Made by a program: the position numbers and the translations under genes | Origin: Winogradskyella sp046545555 | Lineage (GTDB): Bacteria; Bacteroidota; Bacteroidia; Flavobacteriales; Flavobacteriaceae | Length of the DNA stretch: 64,000 nt | Direction of reading: 5' to 3' | Assembly (NCBI RefSeq): GCF_046545555.1 | Contig: NZ_JBHZTH010000001.1 | Span: 868,001 to 932,000, forward strand | Shown: positions 8,267 through 17,615 of the stretch, piece by piece | Layout: every line of letters begins with the position of its first letter | Position numbering within the stretch: position 1 is the stretch's first letter | Notes under the pieces: generated by a model | Database searches by the model: none | What the model was told of the DNA's origin: nothing | The model's input: the letters and a program-made list of their open reading frames with translations, nothing else

Positions 8267-9000
8267 AATCTAATAGCCAGCTTCTGCATTAGTCTTAAGA
8301 CTTCAATATACAACCAAATGAGTGTAGCTAAAAGTCCCCAAGTTGCAACCCATTCCTTATATTTTGGTGCTTTATTTTTATAACGTTCTATATAGTCAAA
8401 ATCTAATAGTAAGGCAAAAGAGGCAACTATAGATGCTAAAACGTTAAATCCAATAGCAAACCAAGATGTGCCCCAGATATATGTTTTTATGCCAAAGAAA
8501 CTTAAAATCCAAGAAATAAGATAAACTACCATTATACTTATTGTTGCAGTAATTATAACACTGCGTAATTTTTTGGTCACCACAATAATTCTTAGTTGGT
8601 AGAGTAATAGCATTACGAAAAAAGTTACAATAGTAACACCTATGGCCTGATAAGGTAAATCAGGAAAATTACGATGTGCATAAGATGAAAACCCACCTAG
8701 AAAGAAACCTTTGGCTATAACATAAAGAGGGACTAAGATATGAGCCCAATTTTGACGAACAGAAATTAGAATGCTAGTTACTATTGCACCTAACATACCT
8801 CCTAAAGTAAACCACCGCATAGACATACCAGCTTCATTTAGTTTCCACAAATACCCAGTTATGGCTGCAATTATTAAGATACCAAAAATAGACTTAAAGA
8901 AAATCCCGGCAACTGACATGGTTTTAGTTGATGATTTGCTACCATCCCAAAAATAACCATTGAAGACAGGATTAGATGTTTTAAAATTCCTTAAGCTCAT
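8263..9000 (-). CDS. Bax inhibitor-1/YccA family membrane protein
   Basis: 245 residues with seven evenly spaced hydrophobic helices and the family pattern of an N-terminal NPVFNG segment and acidic loops (LLDFDYIE) near the sixth helix. Bacterial members are pH-sensitive calcium-leak channels or regulators of membrane proteases (family knowledge). The length is typical. It overlaps the upstream convergent gene by 4 bp at its end and begins 5 bp after the secreted protein gene at 9006, with which it probably shares a transcript. Confidence 0.85.
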   Translation of the reverse strand: MSLRNFKTSNPVFNGYFWDGSKSSTKTMSVAGIFFKSIFGILIIAAITGYLWKLNEAGMSMRWFTLGGMLGAIVTSILISVRQNWAHILVPLYVIAKGFFLGGFSSYAHRNFPDLPYQAIGVTIVTFFVMLLLYQLRIIVVTKKLRSVIITATISIMVVYLISWILSFFGIKTYIWGTSWFAIGFNVLASIVASFALLLDFDYIERYKNKAPKYKEWVATWGLLATLIWLYIEVLRLMQKLAIRF

Positions 9001-9005
9001 TTTAT

Positions 9006-9869
9006 TTATAAATTAAATTTATAACCGATTGCAATATCAGTAGAAAAATTATCTTGATTATCTAAAAGAAGCCCAAACAATTCTCCATAAATAAAGGTAA
9101 TATAACTATTGTCACCAATCTTAATATCCGAACCTATGCCAAAAATAAAAGGAACATCAAAAGAAGTAGTGTTAATAGTAACTTCCATACTATTTTGGTC
9201 AATAAAAGTTGCATTAGAAAAGTTTACAGTAGCAAGCTTAAACTGCCCGTAAATTGAAAATGTTTCCTTACTAATAAATCTAAAACGATAACCCAATGAA
9301 AACTCAGTAGTGTTATATTGAAAATCATCACTTTCAAAAGCATGTCGTGCTTGTAAAAAACCAGAATGTCTAGGTAATTCGCTTGCTTCAAAGACCTCTA
9401 GCTCAGCACCTATCATTGGTGTTTTTATATTCTCAGGATTCCCAACAAACGGATTATTTGTAACACCACCAGAGAATCCTAACCGCATTTGTACGCTTCC
9501 TTCTTTAAAATAAGGGTCATAATTAGAGTCTACTGATGTGTTAAATTTATTGATATAATTTTTTAGGCTATATAGTGTTAATTTCAGGTTGTCAATAGAC
9601 ATGCCATTAGTTAATTCACTTAAAAGTGATTTGTATTCTTCTTTATAGTTGTTGTTAGAATCTTTAGTGTTCTTTAATTCAGAAATAGATCCATCATCAG
9701 TTCTAACAAAATAGCGATACTGCCCATCAATAACATTCCAAAGAAGGTCGAGTTTACCATCAATTTCAGATTTAAGTTGAAGTGTTTCTCCATTTACAGT
9801 ATAACTTTCTTGACTGTAGTTAAATTGTAAAGCAAAACAAATTAATAGGATAGATATGACTTTTTTCAT
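9006..9869 (-). CDS. Secreted protein with a predicted outer-membrane barrel
   Basis: 287 residues. A signal peptide (MKKVISILLICFALQFNYSQ) precedes a charged region of about 110 residues, then alternating beta-strand-like segments (GFSGGVT, FSLGYRFRF, IYGQFKLATVNFS, ending in IAIGYKFNL). The terminal aromatic-rich strand is the pattern of an outer-membrane beta-barrel. I do not recognise a family. It precedes the Bax-inhibitor gene with a 5-bp gap on the same strand. A short inverted repeat (ACAATTTTAAATTGT) lies in its upstream region. Confidence 0.55.
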   Translation of the reverse strand: MKKVISILLICFALQFNYSQESYTVNGETLQLKSEIDGKLDLLWNVIDGQYRYFVRTDDGSISELKNTKDSNNNYKEEYKSLLSELTNGMSIDNLKLTLYSLKNYINKFNTSVDSNYDPYFKEGSVQMRLGFSGGVTNNPFVGNPENIKTPMIGAELEVFEASELPRHSGFLQARHAFESDDFQYNTTEFSLGYRFRFISKETFSIYGQFKLATVNFSNATFIDQNSMEVTINTTSFDVPFIFGIGSDIKIGDNSYITFIYGELFGLLLDNQDNFSTDIAIGYKFNL

Positions 9870-10005
9870 CAGTTGTTAGGATTTGGTTAAAAAAATAATC
9901 TCTTTATATCGGTAGTGTTTAAAACAATTTTAAATTGTGAAACAAACACTTATGTGTATAGATCACGATTAATGAGTAAAGCTAGGAAAAATATTCAATA
10001 TGCTA

Positions 10006-11145
10006 TTATTTTCTAAAAGTTCGTCCTTTCCAACTATAGGACATAAAAAAGGATAGCAATGAAATATAGACGGAAAAAAATGGGTAGATTAAACTCGATA
10101 ATATATAAGATGGTAGAACATTTTCTTGATTAAAAAAGCGTGAAACTTTAAAGAGCAGTAAAAAGTCGATGCTAAATTTTATGATAAAAGAGGATAAGAC
10201 TATTTTGGTGCTTAACAGGTCTAAAAGCAGCAGTGGTATCATTGTAGCACATGCTAAATTTCCAAGTAAAACGATAAGCCCAACACACTTAGAAAACCAA
10301 TTAGAAGTATGACTGGTTTTTGAAGCCCAACGCAAACGCTGTTGTATAAGTTGTCTAAACCCACTAACAGGGTTGGTAGTGACGATTGCCTTCATCGATT
10401 TTAGATACCCTACTTTTTTTGCATCATGATTTATAAACTTCTCTAATAAAAAAATATCATCTCCACTTGCTATTTTGTTATTGCCATAAAATCCATCAAC
10501 GTCTTTGAATACAGACTTACGATAGCCAAAATTTGCTCCATTACACAGAAATGGCAAATGCAAGCCAAAACCTCCAATAGTAGCTCCTTGCAGGCTTAGA
10601 AAATCTAGAATTTGAAACCGATTAAAAAATGAATTAGCTCTATTGTATATTACAGGACCAACAATACAGTTTGGGTTTTGTGTCTGAATAAATTCATCAA
10701 ACGTATCAAGCCAAAATTTTGGTAGAATGCAATCAGCATCAGTAGTAATAATCCATTCATACCTCGAGGTAGTAATAGCGGATGTTATCGCATCCTTTTT
10801 AGGGGAACTAGTGCGTCTATCGTTTTTTATAACTGTAATTATATGTGCTAGCCTATTATTTCTTTTGAGAACCTTATTAATGATTTGTATTGAATCGTCT
10901 TCAGAATCATCATCAACTAAAATAACTTCAAATAGTGATTGAGGGTAATTTAATTGAGATAAAGAATTTAATAACTTATTAAGATACTTAGCCTCATTTC
11001 TAAAAGGAATAATAATTGAAAATCTAGCTTTGGGCTTTAAATCTTGCAGTTTATAATCATCTACTTTATCAAAGCCATAGACTAAAGCTCCAATTAAGAT
11101 TAGATAAACAATAATGATAACTACAACTAAGGATGATATAATCAT
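10006..11145 (-). CDS. Membrane-associated family 2 glycosyltransferase
   Basis: 379 residues. An N-terminal membrane helix (about 3-25) is followed by a GT-A domain: FSIIIPFRNEA, the nucleotide-sugar aspartates VDDDSEDD (77-84), the metal-binding D136-x-D138 (TTDADC) and a QQRLRW motif near 268. Two to three membrane helices close the protein. This is the processive or lipid-linked GT2 design (ceramide glucosyltransferase/HasA-like). The flippase-like gene ends on the base where this one starts (11145), so they are translationally coupled and likely make and move a glycolipid. Substrate unknown. Confidence 0.85.
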   Translation of the reverse strand: MIISSLVVVIIIVYLILIGALVYGFDKVDDYKLQDLKPKARFSIIIPFRNEAKYLNKLLNSLSQLNYPQSLFEVILVDDDSEDDSIQIINKVLKRNNRLAHIITVIKNDRRTSSPKKDAITSAITTSRYEWIITTDADCILPKFWLDTFDEFIQTQNPNCIVGPVIYNRANSFFNRFQILDFLSLQGATIGGFGLHLPFLCNGANFGYRKSVFKDVDGFYGNNKIASGDDIFLLEKFINHDAKKVGYLKSMKAIVTTNPVSGFRQLIQQRLRWASKTSHTSNWFSKCVGLIVLLGNLACATMIPLLLLDLLSTKIVLSSFIIKFSIDFLLLFKVSRFFNQENVLPSYILSSLIYPFFSVYISLLSFFMSYSWKGRTFRK

Positions 11146-12110
11146 TATTCGATTTTAGGAAGTTTGAAATTTAAAATGAAATAACTGCCAAATAAACTAG
11201 GGATTGCAAAGTTTAGTAACCACATTAGCGATATAATGCTTAGTATAGTTAGTTCATTAACTTCTACATAGCCAAATAAGAAAACAGCAACACTCCCTTT
11301 AATAACAACATCGAATATTGAAATCGAAGGAACAATTGATGCCAAGAAATACATACTTGTTATTAATACCATTGCTCTAGAATACTCTACATCCACTCCA
11401 AAAATAGTCAGTAAATAGTAGAACTGAAATGAGAATATTAAATACCTTATAAGTGCAAAAAGTAAAATGATCACCTTTGTTTTTGATTGGATTTTCTTTA
11501 TGTACTTAAAAATTCTACTTAAAGAATATCCTTTTATAATTAATCGTTTATGGGTTATACCAATAACAGCGAAGACACTTACTAAAAGAAGAAGTAATCC
11601 AAACTTGGTAACCTTATAATAATCAACATTAATTTGATAGCGATTAATACATATTATAAAACCTATTACACCAAAAAAACTTGTAATTGTCATTTGCGCC
11701 ATATTACCTAAAAGATTCAGTAATACAATACGTTTTCTAAATTGCTTACCATAATAGACTGCTTTAGCCCCATAGTCACCTATACGATTTGGAGTAATTA
11801 AGGAAGCTGTTAAACCACCTAAACTTTGTTCTAAAGCATCTCGAAAAGAGATTTGTTTGATAACCTTAACTAAAGATTGCCATTTTAATATTTCAAAAAA
11901 CCAGTTAAAAATGCTTAAAACGATTAAAAAAATGATGTTTTTTGGTGAAAATGTATCATTTTCTTTCAAAAAAGAGATAAAATCGGTGAATTTGAGATTT
12001 TCGTTTTCTGCAATTTTTGAGTAAATAAAATAAAATGCACCAACAACTATACTTAACTTAATTAGTACAAAGAAGAATTGCTTAGTTTTGTATGGCACGT
12101 CATAATGCAT
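11145..12110 (-). CDS. Lysylphosphatidylglycerol synthase TM-region family (flippase-like) protein
   Basis: 321 residues with about eight hydrophobic helices. The family signature is visible in QSLGGLTASLITPNRIGDYGAKAVYYGKQF. Members lacking the catalytic synthase domain, as here, are annotated as flippase-like proteins (UPF0104/AglD class) and are usually linked to lipid or glycolipid transport. It overlaps the downstream GT2 gene by one base. It is divergent from the secreted-protein gene at 12138, with only 27 bp between starts. Confidence 0.8.
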   Translation of the reverse strand: MHYDVPYKTKQFFFVLIKLSIVVGAFYFIYSKIAENENLKFTDFISFLKENDTFSPKNIIFLIVLSIFNWFFEILKWQSLVKVIKQISFRDALEQSLGGLTASLITPNRIGDYGAKAVYYGKQFRKRIVLLNLLGNMAQMTITSFFGVIGFIICINRYQINVDYYKVTKFGLLLLLVSVFAVIGITHKRLIIKGYSLSRIFKYIKKIQSKTKVIILLFALIRYLIFSFQFYYLLTIFGVDVEYSRAMVLITSMYFLASIVPSISIFDVVIKGSVAVFLFGYVEVNELTILSIISLMWLLNFAIPSLFGSYFILNFKLPKIE

Positions 12111-12137
12111 GTTGCAAATTAAACCAAAAACTCACAG

Positions 12138-12776
12138 ATGAAGCAATATTTAAAGCATTACCTCCTCCTTTTTACTGTCGTATTTTTAGTTTTTAATAGT
12201 CATGCGCAATTAAAGGATACTGGCAAATGGAAAGCCCTTTTTGCTGTAGGTTTAAACTACCCAACAACTGATGGATTCGTTGATGGCTCATTCGCACAGT
12301 CGGTAAATTTTCCGACGGTTAATATTGGGATTCAGCATATGTTTAAGCTTGAGTATGGTGTTAAACTAGACTTTGGTTTTAATCGTTTTAAAAATGATGA
12401 AAATTCAGAAGAATTTAAGGTGAACTATTCACGTATTAATGCCCAATTTGTTTACGATCCAACACGTCAATTAGGTTTTTTACCACCTAGACTCAGAACA
12501 ATTTTACATGCAGGACCCGGATTTAGTTTTTCTAAACCGCTTGGCAATTTGGGTGATAACAAGCAGTCTTATTTGAACTTATTAGGAGGTCTCGAAATAC
12601 ATTATGCGATTAATGAAAAAGTTTCGGTTTATACTGATATCGCATATATATACGGTTTAACATCATTAGATGATTACGATCCAGTTTTAAGTGGATTAGG
12701 TGCTTTTAATGGAAGTGTATTTAATTTAACCTTTGGTATTGCTGTATCTCTGAGTGGTTGTCAATTTTGTGATTAA
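12138..12776 (+). CDS. Outer-membrane beta-barrel family protein
   Basis: 212 residues. The signal peptide is MKQYLKHYLLLFTVVFLVFNSHAQ. The mature part alternates amphipathic strands (YGVKLDFGFNRF, INAQFVYDP, LNLLGGLEIHYAI, VYTDIAYIYGL, VFNLTFGIAVSL) as in small OmpA/OmpX-like barrels. It ends with CQFCD. No enzymatic motif is seen. It is followed after a short gap by ruvC. Confidence 0.6.
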   Translation: MKQYLKHYLLLFTVVFLVFNSHAQLKDTGKWKALFAVGLNYPTTDGFVDGSFAQSVNFPTVNIGIQHMFKLEYGVKLDFGFNRFKNDENSEEFKVNYSRINAQFVYDPTRQLGFLPPRLRTILHAGPGFSFSKPLGNLGDNKQSYLNLLGGLEIHYAINEKVSVYTDIAYIYGLTSLDDYDPVLSGLGAFNGSVFNLTFGIAVSLSGCQFCD

Positions 12777-12808
12777 TAAGTAAACTACCTATGAGTATAG
12801 GTAATAAT

Positions 12809-13363
12809 ATGAGTAAAGAAAAAATAATATTAGGTATAGATCCAGGAACCACAATTATGGGATTTGGTCTTATAAAAGTGGTCGGAAAGCAAATGGAGTT
12901 TATGCAACTCAATGAACTTATGCTTAAAAAGTATGATGACCATTATTTAAAATTGAAACTCATTTTTGAGCGCACAATAGAACTCATAGATACATATCAT
13001 CCAGACGAAATAGCTATTGAAGCTCCATTCTTTGGTAAAAATGTACAGAGTATGCTTAAGTTAGGGAGAGCACAAGGTGTTGCAATGGCAGCAGGTTTGT
13101 CTCGTGAAGTCCCAATTACAGAGTATGCGCCTAAAAAAATTAAAATGGCAATTACCGGAAACGGAAATGCAAGTAAAGAACAAGTTGCTAAAATGCTACA
13201 AAGCATGTTAGGCCTTAAGACATTACCTAAAAATTTAGATTCTATGGATGGCTTGGCAGCAGCTGTTTGTCATTTTTATAATCAAGGTCGTGTACAGGTT
13301 GGTAAGAGTTATTCAGGTTGGTCTGCCTTTGTGAAGCAGAATGAGGGTAGAGTTAAAAAATAA
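12809..13363 (+). CDS. ruvC: Crossover junction endodeoxyribonuclease RuvC
   Basis: 184 residues from ATG 12809; an in-frame ATG at 12791 would add six residues before the conserved MSKEKIILGIDPGT start. RuvC resolves Holliday junctions with RuvAB. The RNase H-like acidic residues are present: D11 in GIDPGTTIMGFG, the Glu in IAIEAPFF, and the C-terminal Asp cluster in DSMDGLAAAVCHF. The GKNVQSMLKLGRAQG region matches the conserved substrate-binding helix. Length is normal for the family. Confidence 0.95.
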   Translation: MSKEKIILGIDPGTTIMGFGLIKVVGKQMEFMQLNELMLKKYDDHYLKLKLIFERTIELIDTYHPDEIAIEAPFFGKNVQSMLKLGRAQGVAMAAGLSREVPITEYAPKKIKMAITGNGNASKEQVAKMLQSMLGLKTLPKNLDSMDGLAAAVCHFYNQGRVQVGKSYSGWSAFVKQNEGRVKK

Positions 13364-13403
13364 CTTAATGGTCATTTTTGCGAAAGTAAAAATATATTAA
13401 TAA

Positions 13404-13769
13404 ATGAAATACATACTTACATATTTAGTCTTCAGTTTTTCATTATTGATAAACGCTCAAGGGCAAGTTGAAATGAATGATATTGCTCACGAAAACTATT
13501 ATCAATCACAAAAGTTTGAGGATTCATTGGTCTTAGAATTAGTGAAAATCAACAAAAACGATTCAATTTTCATGAAAAGTTTTGATGCTTCTGAGAAGCT
13601 TTGGGATCATTTTGTTGAAAAACAATTCGAACTAAAATTTCCAGAATATGATACTTGGGGAAATCGACGTCAAGTTTATGGTAGTCAATTTGATATGTTA
13701 TATTATCAATTTATGAAATTGTATTGTGATTTACGGATTTCAACTTTGTATGATTTGTTTGAAGATTAA
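13404..13769 (+). CDS. Small secreted protein of unknown function
   Basis: 121 residues with a signal peptide (MKYILTYLVFSFSLLINAQG), then a hydrophilic, largely helical region rich in Asp, Glu, Tyr and Phe. It is probably a lysozyme-inhibitor-like or DUF1311-like exported protein by shape only (a KLWDHFVEKQFE helix and aromatic pairs YYQFMKLYCD), but I cannot confirm a family. It lies 2 bp before hemW and may share its transcript. Confidence 0.55.
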   Translation: MKYILTYLVFSFSLLINAQGQVEMNDIAHENYYQSQKFEDSLVLELVKINKNDSIFMKSFDASEKLWDHFVEKQFELKFPEYDTWGNRRQVYGSQFDMLYYQFMKLYCDLRISTLYDLFED

Positions 13770-13771
13770 TT

Positions 13772-14899
13772 ATGGCAGGCATCTACATCCACATACCATT
13801 CTGTAAACAAGCTTGTCACTACTGTGATTTTCATTTTTCAACATCCTTAAAAAAGAAGGATGATCTTATTAATGCTTTAGCAAAAGAATTAGAACTTAGA
13901 AAAGATGAGTTCAAAAACAGAACTGTTGAAACTATTTACTTTGGAGGTGGTACACCGAGTCTGTTAAGCAATGATGAACTGCAATATATAATTGATTCGG
14001 TTTATAAAAACTATAAAGTTTCAGAGCAGCCAGAAATAACTTTAGAGGCTAATCCAGATGATTTATCTAAGCCAGGCATAATAGAATTGTCTAAAAGCCC
14101 AATAAACCGTCTTTCAATTGGAATTCAATCCTTTTTTGAAGCAGATTTAAAATTGATGAATCGTGCTCATAACGCTGATGAATCTAAAGCCTGTTTAGAA
14201 GAGGTTGTAAAATACTTTGATAACATTTCTCTTGATTTAATTTATGGCATACCTGGAGCTTCAAAAAAGCAATGGGAGAAAAATATAGAATTGGCTTTAA
14301 GCTATAATATACCTCATATTTCGAGCTATGCACTTACTGTTGAACCTAAGACTGCCTTAGCATCTTTCATTGAAAAAGGAGTCATGAAAGATGTTGATGA
14401 TGAGCAAGCCCACGAGCAATTTCATATTTTAAAGGATAGATTAGAGGAAGAAGGCTTTATACATTATGAGTTGTCGAACTTTGGTAAAGACGGATATTTT
14501 AGTAAAAATAATTCGGCCTATTGGCAAGGAAAATCTTATCTAGGTATTGGGCCATCAGCGCATTCCTTTAATGGAAAACAACGTGGATGGAATGTTAGAA
14601 ACAATATTAAATATATAAATACAATTGCAAAAAATGAATTGCCAATAGAGATCGAAACACTAACTCTTACAGATCGTTATAATGAATATATTATGACAGG
14701 ATTAAGAACAATTTGGGGAGTTTCAATACCTAGAGTTGAAAAAGAATTTGGTGCTATTTATAAAGATTACCTAAATGAACATGCAGATGTTTTTATAAAT
14801 CAACATTTGTTGTATATTGATGATGAGCATTTACGAGTAACAAAAAAGGGGCAATTTTTAAGCGATGGTATTGCTTCTGAACTATTTAAAATTAATTAA
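13772..14899 (+). CDS. hemW: Radical SAM heme chaperone HemW
   Basis: 375 residues, normal for HemW. The radical SAM cluster cysteines are C11, C15 and C18 (IPFCKQACHYCDF), with the fourth aromatic-preceding position of the HemN/HemW clan. GGGTPSLL, the LEANPDDL segment, NRLSIGIQSF and DLIYGIPGAS are all family hallmarks, and the C-terminal HemN domain follows. HemW inserts heme into respiratory proteins rather than acting as coproporphyrinogen oxidase; the annotation follows the architecture. Confidence 0.93.
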   Translation: MAGIYIHIPFCKQACHYCDFHFSTSLKKKDDLINALAKELELRKDEFKNRTVETIYFGGGTPSLLSNDELQYIIDSVYKNYKVSEQPEITLEANPDDLSKPGIIELSKSPINRLSIGIQSFFEADLKLMNRAHNADESKACLEEVVKYFDNISLDLIYGIPGASKKQWEKNIELALSYNIPHISSYALTVEPKTALASFIEKGVMKDVDDEQAHEQFHILKDRLEEEGFIHYELSNFGKDGYFSKNNSAYWQGKSYLGIGPSAHSFNGKQRGWNVRNNIKYINTIAKNELPIEIETLTLTDRYNEYIMTGLRTIWGVSIPRVEKEFGAIYKDYLNEHADVFINQHLLYIDDEHLRVTKKGQFLSDGIASELFKIN

Positions 14900-14901
14900 T
14901 C

Positions 14902-15651
14902 TTGCTGACAATAATACAATACAATTCTAGAAAATTAAAAATTGATTTATCACAACCATTAGATATTTCAATTCCTATTAAAGGTAATGCATCAAATGTT
15001 AATGTTTGGTATATAGGTCCGCCAAAAATAGAGCCAGAAGTGTTTGATGGGGATGTAATAAGTGTAGAAAAAGGTGCGTCTGTCAATTTTAATACAATAA
15101 CCTTTAACCCACACGCTCACGGAACACATACAGAAACAGTTGGTCATATCATTAAAGAAAAACATTCTATAAATAAGTGTCTTAAACAGTTTTTCTTTTT
15201 GACGGAAGTCATTAGTGTGGCTCCAGAAAAGTTTAAGAAGGATAATGTAATCTCTGCTAAGCAACTACAATTTGCAATTGGAAATAAAAAAAGAGATGCC
15301 TTAGTTGTAAGAACATTACCTAACATGAAAGACAAAAAATCAACACAGTATTCTAATACTAATTGGACGTATTTTACAGAAGACGCTATTAAACTTTTGG
15401 TAAAAAAGGGTATTAAGCATCTGTTAATCGATTTGCCAAGTGTTGATAGAGAAGAGGATGGAGGAGAGCTAAGAGGGCACAATGCTTTTTGGAATACAAA
15501 AGGGAAATTAAGAACAGATGCAACGATTACGGAGCTTATTTATGTACCTAATAAGATTGAAGATGGTTGTTATATGTTGAATCTGCAAATAGCACCTTTT
15601 GATAATGATGCTGCACCGAGTAAACCTATATTATATAAGATAATTGAATAA
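14902..15651 (+). CDS. Cyclase family protein (kynurenine formamidase-like)
   Basis: 249 residues. The start is a TTG at 14902, 2 bp after the hemW stop; no ATG is available before conserved sequence. The metal-binding motif of the cyclase/KynB family (HxGTHxDxPxH) appears as NPHAHGTHTETVGHI, with a Glu replacing the Asp. The later DLPSVDREEDGGELRGHNAFW segment carries the second conserved histidine. Family members hydrolyse N-formylkynurenine or related amides using zinc or manganese; the exact substrate here is not known. Confidence 0.75.
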   Translation: MLTIIQYNSRKLKIDLSQPLDISIPIKGNASNVNVWYIGPPKIEPEVFDGDVISVEKGASVNFNTITFNPHAHGTHTETVGHIIKEKHSINKCLKQFFFLTEVISVAPEKFKKDNVISAKQLQFAIGNKKRDALVVRTLPNMKDKKSTQYSNTNWTYFTEDAIKLLVKKGIKHLLIDLPSVDREEDGGELRGHNAFWNTKGKLRTDATITELIYVPNKIEDGCYMLNLQIAPFDNDAAPSKPILYKIIE

Positions 15652-15694
15652 CACTTTGTGACAAAAGACCCTTATATGGGTCTAAATTATACAT

Positions 15695-16306
15695 ATGGAA
15701 ACATTTTTTATAATCATAATAAGTATACTCGTAACCTTAGGTTTAGTTACGATTTACAGACAATGGAAAACGAAACAAACGACCAATGCACAGTCCATTA
15801 TTCTTTTGGATAAGATTAAGCGTGTTTGTAAATTTATAACAGTAGAAGGGGATTTTGCAGAAATATACCACTATGAAGATGTTAAGGAAAAATTCTTAAA
15901 ACTGATCTCTAGTAAGAAAAAAGCATTAGTTGTAATTAATGCAAAAGCGCATGTTGGTTTTGATTTGGGTAAAGTAAAAATGAATTCAAATTCTAAAACC
16001 AAAACAGTAGTATTATCTCATTTCCCTCAACCAGAAGTTTTATCAATTGAAAGTGATATAAACTATTACGATAAACAAGATGGTATGTTTAATAAATTTG
16101 AAGCCTCTGACTTAACAGAATTACATACCAAAGCAAAAGAACATATTATGGATAAAATTCCTGAAAGCGGATTGTATAATGTGGCTAAGCATGAAGCTTT
16201 GGAAGCCATACAACTTATTGAAAATTTAGTTGAGACTATCGGCTGGACCTTAGACTATTCTGCGTTAAAGATAGAAAGTGGCGAAGATAAAAAACTGTTG
16301 AAGTAG
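15695..16306 (+). CDS. DUF4230 family protein
   Basis: 203 residues, with an N-terminal membrane anchor (about 2-21) and an extracytoplasmic domain with the DUF4230 pattern (KRVCKFITVEGDFAEIYHYED, KKALVVINAKAHVGFDL, and a C-terminal AIQLIENLVETIGW helix). No function is established for the family. A small hairpin (AGACCC/GGGTCT, 15666-15683) without a T run lies in the gap before it. The next gene starts 2 bp downstream, suggesting a shared transcript. Confidence 0.75.
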   Translation: METFFIIIISILVTLGLVTIYRQWKTKQTTNAQSIILLDKIKRVCKFITVEGDFAEIYHYEDVKEKFLKLISSKKKALVVINAKAHVGFDLGKVKMNSNSKTKTVVLSHFPQPEVLSIESDINYYDKQDGMFNKFEASDLTELHTKAKEHIMDKIPESGLYNVAKHEALEAIQLIENLVETIGWTLDYSALKIESGEDKKLLK

Positions 16307-16307
16307 T

Positions 16308-16706
16308 ATGAAAATTGGATATAATAGGAAACGCTTAAGAGCACATTTATATCTAAGTATAGTTTGGTTTATACTTGGTGTTTTTCAAATTGTGATTATG
16401 AAAGATCAATTATGGCTTGGCTTTGGATGGTTGGTATTAGCCGCTTTATTTATAATTAGTTTTCTCTATAAGTCACAAAACAAGTATCTAACAATTACGG
16501 ATCAATTTATAAAACAAAATATACCATTTGGCAAGACTATTAGAGTAAGCGATATAAAAAATATCAAGTATTTTTCTGAGGATTATATTATTAAATCAGA
16601 ATCTAAAGAATTAAGAATAAATCTAAATTTAATTGAACCTACAGCATTAGAAGACTTAAAATTAATATTAACAGATTACGACTCTAAACTGAATTTGAGT
16701 TATTAA
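16308..16706 (+). CDS. Small membrane protein with a PH-like domain
   Basis: 132 residues. Two hydrophobic helices (about 12-31 and 34-52) form a hairpin, followed by a beta-rich domain of about 75 residues (YLTITDQFIKQNIPFGKTIRVSDIKNIKYF). This resembles the bacterial PH-like domains of YdbT/YcxB proteins. The function is unknown. It starts 2 bp after the DUF4230 gene. Confidence 0.6.
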   Translation: MKIGYNRKRLRAHLYLSIVWFILGVFQIVIMKDQLWLGFGWLVLAALFIISFLYKSQNKYLTITDQFIKQNIPFGKTIRVSDIKNIKYFSEDYIIKSESKELRINLNLIEPTALEDLKLILTDYDSKLNLSY

Positions 16707-16738
16707 AATAGTCTTTCTTTAATTGAAATTTTTAACTG

Positions 16739-17101
16739 ATGAATATAGAAGATTATAGAAATTTCTGTATAAATAAAAAGGAAGTGACCGAACATTTTCC
16801 TTTTGATAATGACACACTAGTCTTTAAAGTCTGTCATAAAATGTTTGCCTTAGCATCTTTAAAAAAGTGGGAGAATGGGGAAGCCTTTATTAATCTAAAA
16901 TGTGACCCAGAATACGCGCAAGAGCTTAGAGCAGAATACGACAGTATTAAGCCAGGCTACCATATGCACAAACAACAATGGAACAGTGTATATGTTCATA
17001 CAGGCGAGCTTTCAATTAAACTAATTACAGAATTAATAGATCATTCATATGATATGGTTGTAAAAGGGCTGCCGAAAAAAATTCAATCTAGACTGCAATA
17101 A
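16739..17101 (+). CDS. MmcQ/YjbR family DNA-binding-like protein
   Basis: 120 residues, the normal size for YjbR. The signature is visible: CINKKEVTEHFPFDNDTLVFKVCHKMFAL and the ending region YHMHKQQWNSVYVHTGELSIKLITELIDHSYDMVVKGLPKK. The fold is the CyaY-like or double-wing domain; DNA binding is proposed for the family but not proven. It stands alone between the PH-like protein and the LytTR-regulated region. Confidence 0.88.
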   Translation: MNIEDYRNFCINKKEVTEHFPFDNDTLVFKVCHKMFALASLKKWENGEAFINLKCDPEYAQELRAEYDSIKPGYHMHKQQWNSVYVHTGELSIKLITELIDHSYDMVVKGLPKKIQSRLQ

Positions 17102-17123
17102 ATTTATTTAAAGTTATATACTT

Positions 17124-17194
17124 ACCGCCTAACGTCTCGAGATGTTTATTCATCGAAAAACTCAAAATCTAGCACATACTATCTTTTAAATTTG
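17124..17194 (+). promoter_or_regulatory. LytTR-type boxes and -7 element before the small membrane protein gene
   Basis: Boxes ACCGCCTAACGTCT (17124) and TTTATTCATCGAAA (17145) start 21 bp apart. The -7 box TAAATTTG is at 17187-17194, so the box starts lie 63 and 42 bp upstream of it. The second box closely resembles GCTATCCATCGAAA at 34191, which also sits 42 bp before its -7 element. Predicted start of transcription is near 17201. Individually the boxes are degenerate; the shared phase is the evidence. Confidence 0.55.
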
Positions 17195-17231
17195 CATTAA
17201 GAAATAATCCAAATAATTAAACCCTTAGACT

Positions 17232-17603
17232 ATGAGTGTATTTGCTATTTACGCCATTTTATTACCTTTTATTTTATCTCTTTATTTAATTAAAAACAAA
17301 CAACTAAGCTTTAACGACTTTAAAGACTCTTACATGTTTCTATCAGAAATGTTAATTAAGGCAGTTCGCGATAAAGAGAATAAACATGACATATCGATAT
17401 CTAATCAAAAAGAACAGTTGGTTAATTTAGAATTGGAAAAAAGTTTAAAGCACTTAGAGTTTATGTCTCAATTAGAGGCGTATCTAGAAGAAACTGACGG
17501 AAGTGTTATGTCTGTTGAGTTTTTACAAGAATTCGAGACCAGTAAAAGAGAAGCACAACTTACATTTCTTAAATCTACCCATAAAGCTCCATTAGCAGCT
17601 TAA
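17232..17603 (+). CDS. Small membrane-anchored coiled-coil protein, unknown
   Basis: 123 residues. One N-terminal membrane helix (about 3-20) precedes a charged helical region (about 30-110) likely to form a coiled coil (EQLVNLELEKSLKHLEFMSQLEAYLEET). No family is recognised. It is preceded by LytTR-type boxes and a TAAATTTG promoter, and its downstream neighbour is the phosphorelay operon, which has its own LytTR promoter. It may therefore be a small component or target of that system. Confidence 0.6.
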   Translation: MSVFAIYAILLPFILSLYLIKNKQLSFNDFKDSYMFLSEMLIKAVRDKENKHDISISNQKEQLVNLELEKSLKHLEFMSQLEAYLEETDGSVMSVEFLQEFETSKREAQLTFLKSTHKAPLAA

Positions 17604-17615
17604 AACGACTAAATT

